Assembly: GCF_005862235.1 (NCBI RefSeq) | Contig: NZ_VCEK01000001.1 | Span: forward strand, 1,054,001 to 1,118,000 | Origin: Saccharomonospora piscinae | GTDB lineage: Bacteria > Actinomycetota > Actinomycetes > Mycobacteriales > Pseudonocardiaceae | Direction of reading: 5' to 3' | DNA length: 64,000 nucleotides | The notes under the pieces: generated by a model | What the model was told of the DNA's origin: nothing | The model's database searches: none | What the model saw: only the letters and a program-made list of their open reading frames with translations | Made by a program: the position numbers and the translations under genes | In this document: positions 63,948 through 64,000 of the stretch, one piece after another | Layout: every line of letters starts with the position of its first letter | How positions within the stretch are numbered: position 1 is the first letter of the stretch

Positions 63948-64000
63948 TCAGCCGTCGACCTCGCGGTAGAGCGAGCCGATCTCCTGCCGCGTCAGGGGCC
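63948..64000 (-). CDS. 3' end of an unidentified gene running off the right edge
   Basis: The minus strand reads ...LTRQEIGSLYREVDG and a TGA at 63950-63948; the rest lies beyond the window. Too short to identify. Convergent with the GNAT gene (11-nt gap). Confidence 0.45.
   Translation of the reverse strand, partial: PLTRQEIGSLYREVDG

Overview
The window is chromosomal DNA of a high-GC actinomycete. A Pseudonocardiaceae member (Saccharomonospora/Amycolatopsis-like) fits best, judging by the XRE-DUF5753/DUF397 pair, the PPE/EspG/DUF3558 type VII secretion accessory operon, the actinobacterial psp-clgR module, FadD15 and RNase AS neighbours, and many GTG starts. The genus is inferred from gene content and remembered gene orders, not from a database search. 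There is no rRNA, tRNA, CRISPR array, prophage or insertion sequence. The content is mostly housekeeping; the unusual material lies between and within those genes.

Layout. 1-4200: the 5' part of a large ATPase regulator running off the left edge, a small protein, a DUF397/XRE pair and a divergent small Cys protein. 4200-10800: central carbon metabolism (tesB-like thioesterase, pyk, a DASS carboxylate transporter, a phosphofructokinase with PPi-type residues, and a class I DAHP synthase behind a Phe-Trp-Phe leader peptide). 10800-20800: a block resembling M. tuberculosis Rv2179c-Rv2187 (RNase AS, PlsC, hydrolase, Nudix-NYN fusion, ROK kinase, Cys protein, ArsA-like ATPase, two SRPBCC proteins, metallophosphoesterase, FadD15). 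20850-23520: a TetR repressor divergent from a drug-type ABC exporter, with two operator-like palindromes. 23560-27900: the start of the division/cell-wall cluster (mraZ, rsmH, ftsL-like, ftsI) with a MraZ operator and an mraW-type RNA hairpin; the cluster stops after ftsI. 28130-30490: the type VII accessory operon. 30760-35590: MoxR-DUF58-transglutaminase. 35700-41560: DUF3040, dinB, methyltransferase, ParA-like ATPase, nei2, a structured non-coding region with a 12-codon micro-ORF, and pyrD. 41520-45510: a degenerate allophanate-hydrolase-like protein, then pspM-pspA-clgR. 45600-57340: cinA-pgsA-rimO, argA, menC-ftsK, plsC-EamA, rnj-dapA. 57440-64000: Ser/Thr kinase, ACT protein, thyX, an RHH/DUF4097 pair, an inverted 21-bp tandem-repeat array, a YcaQ-like glycosylase, a GNAT enzyme and the tail of an unidentified gene.

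How the parts work together. Envelope growth and stress dominate: mraZ-rsmH-ftsL-ftsI and ftsK (division), pspA/pspM/ClgR (membrane stress and ClgR-controlled proteolysis), pgsA and two PlsC enzymes (phospholipids), dapA (meso-DAP/lysine). PFK and pyruvate kinase control glycolytic flux, and DAHP synthase draws PEP into aromatic synthesis, apparently controlled by attenuation.

Regulatory picture. About nineteen genes have a TANNNT-like -10 hexamer 6-8 nt before the start codon and no Shine-Dalgarno sequence, so they are predicted to be leaderless; I used this to fix several starts. Convergent gene pairs are separated by long perfect inverted repeats without T-tracts, and one such element occurs twice. 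The strongest candidates for undescribed biology are the aromatic leader peptide (9503-9574), the structured RNA with a micro-ORF before pyrD (40231-40450) and the inverted 21-bp array (61839-62082).
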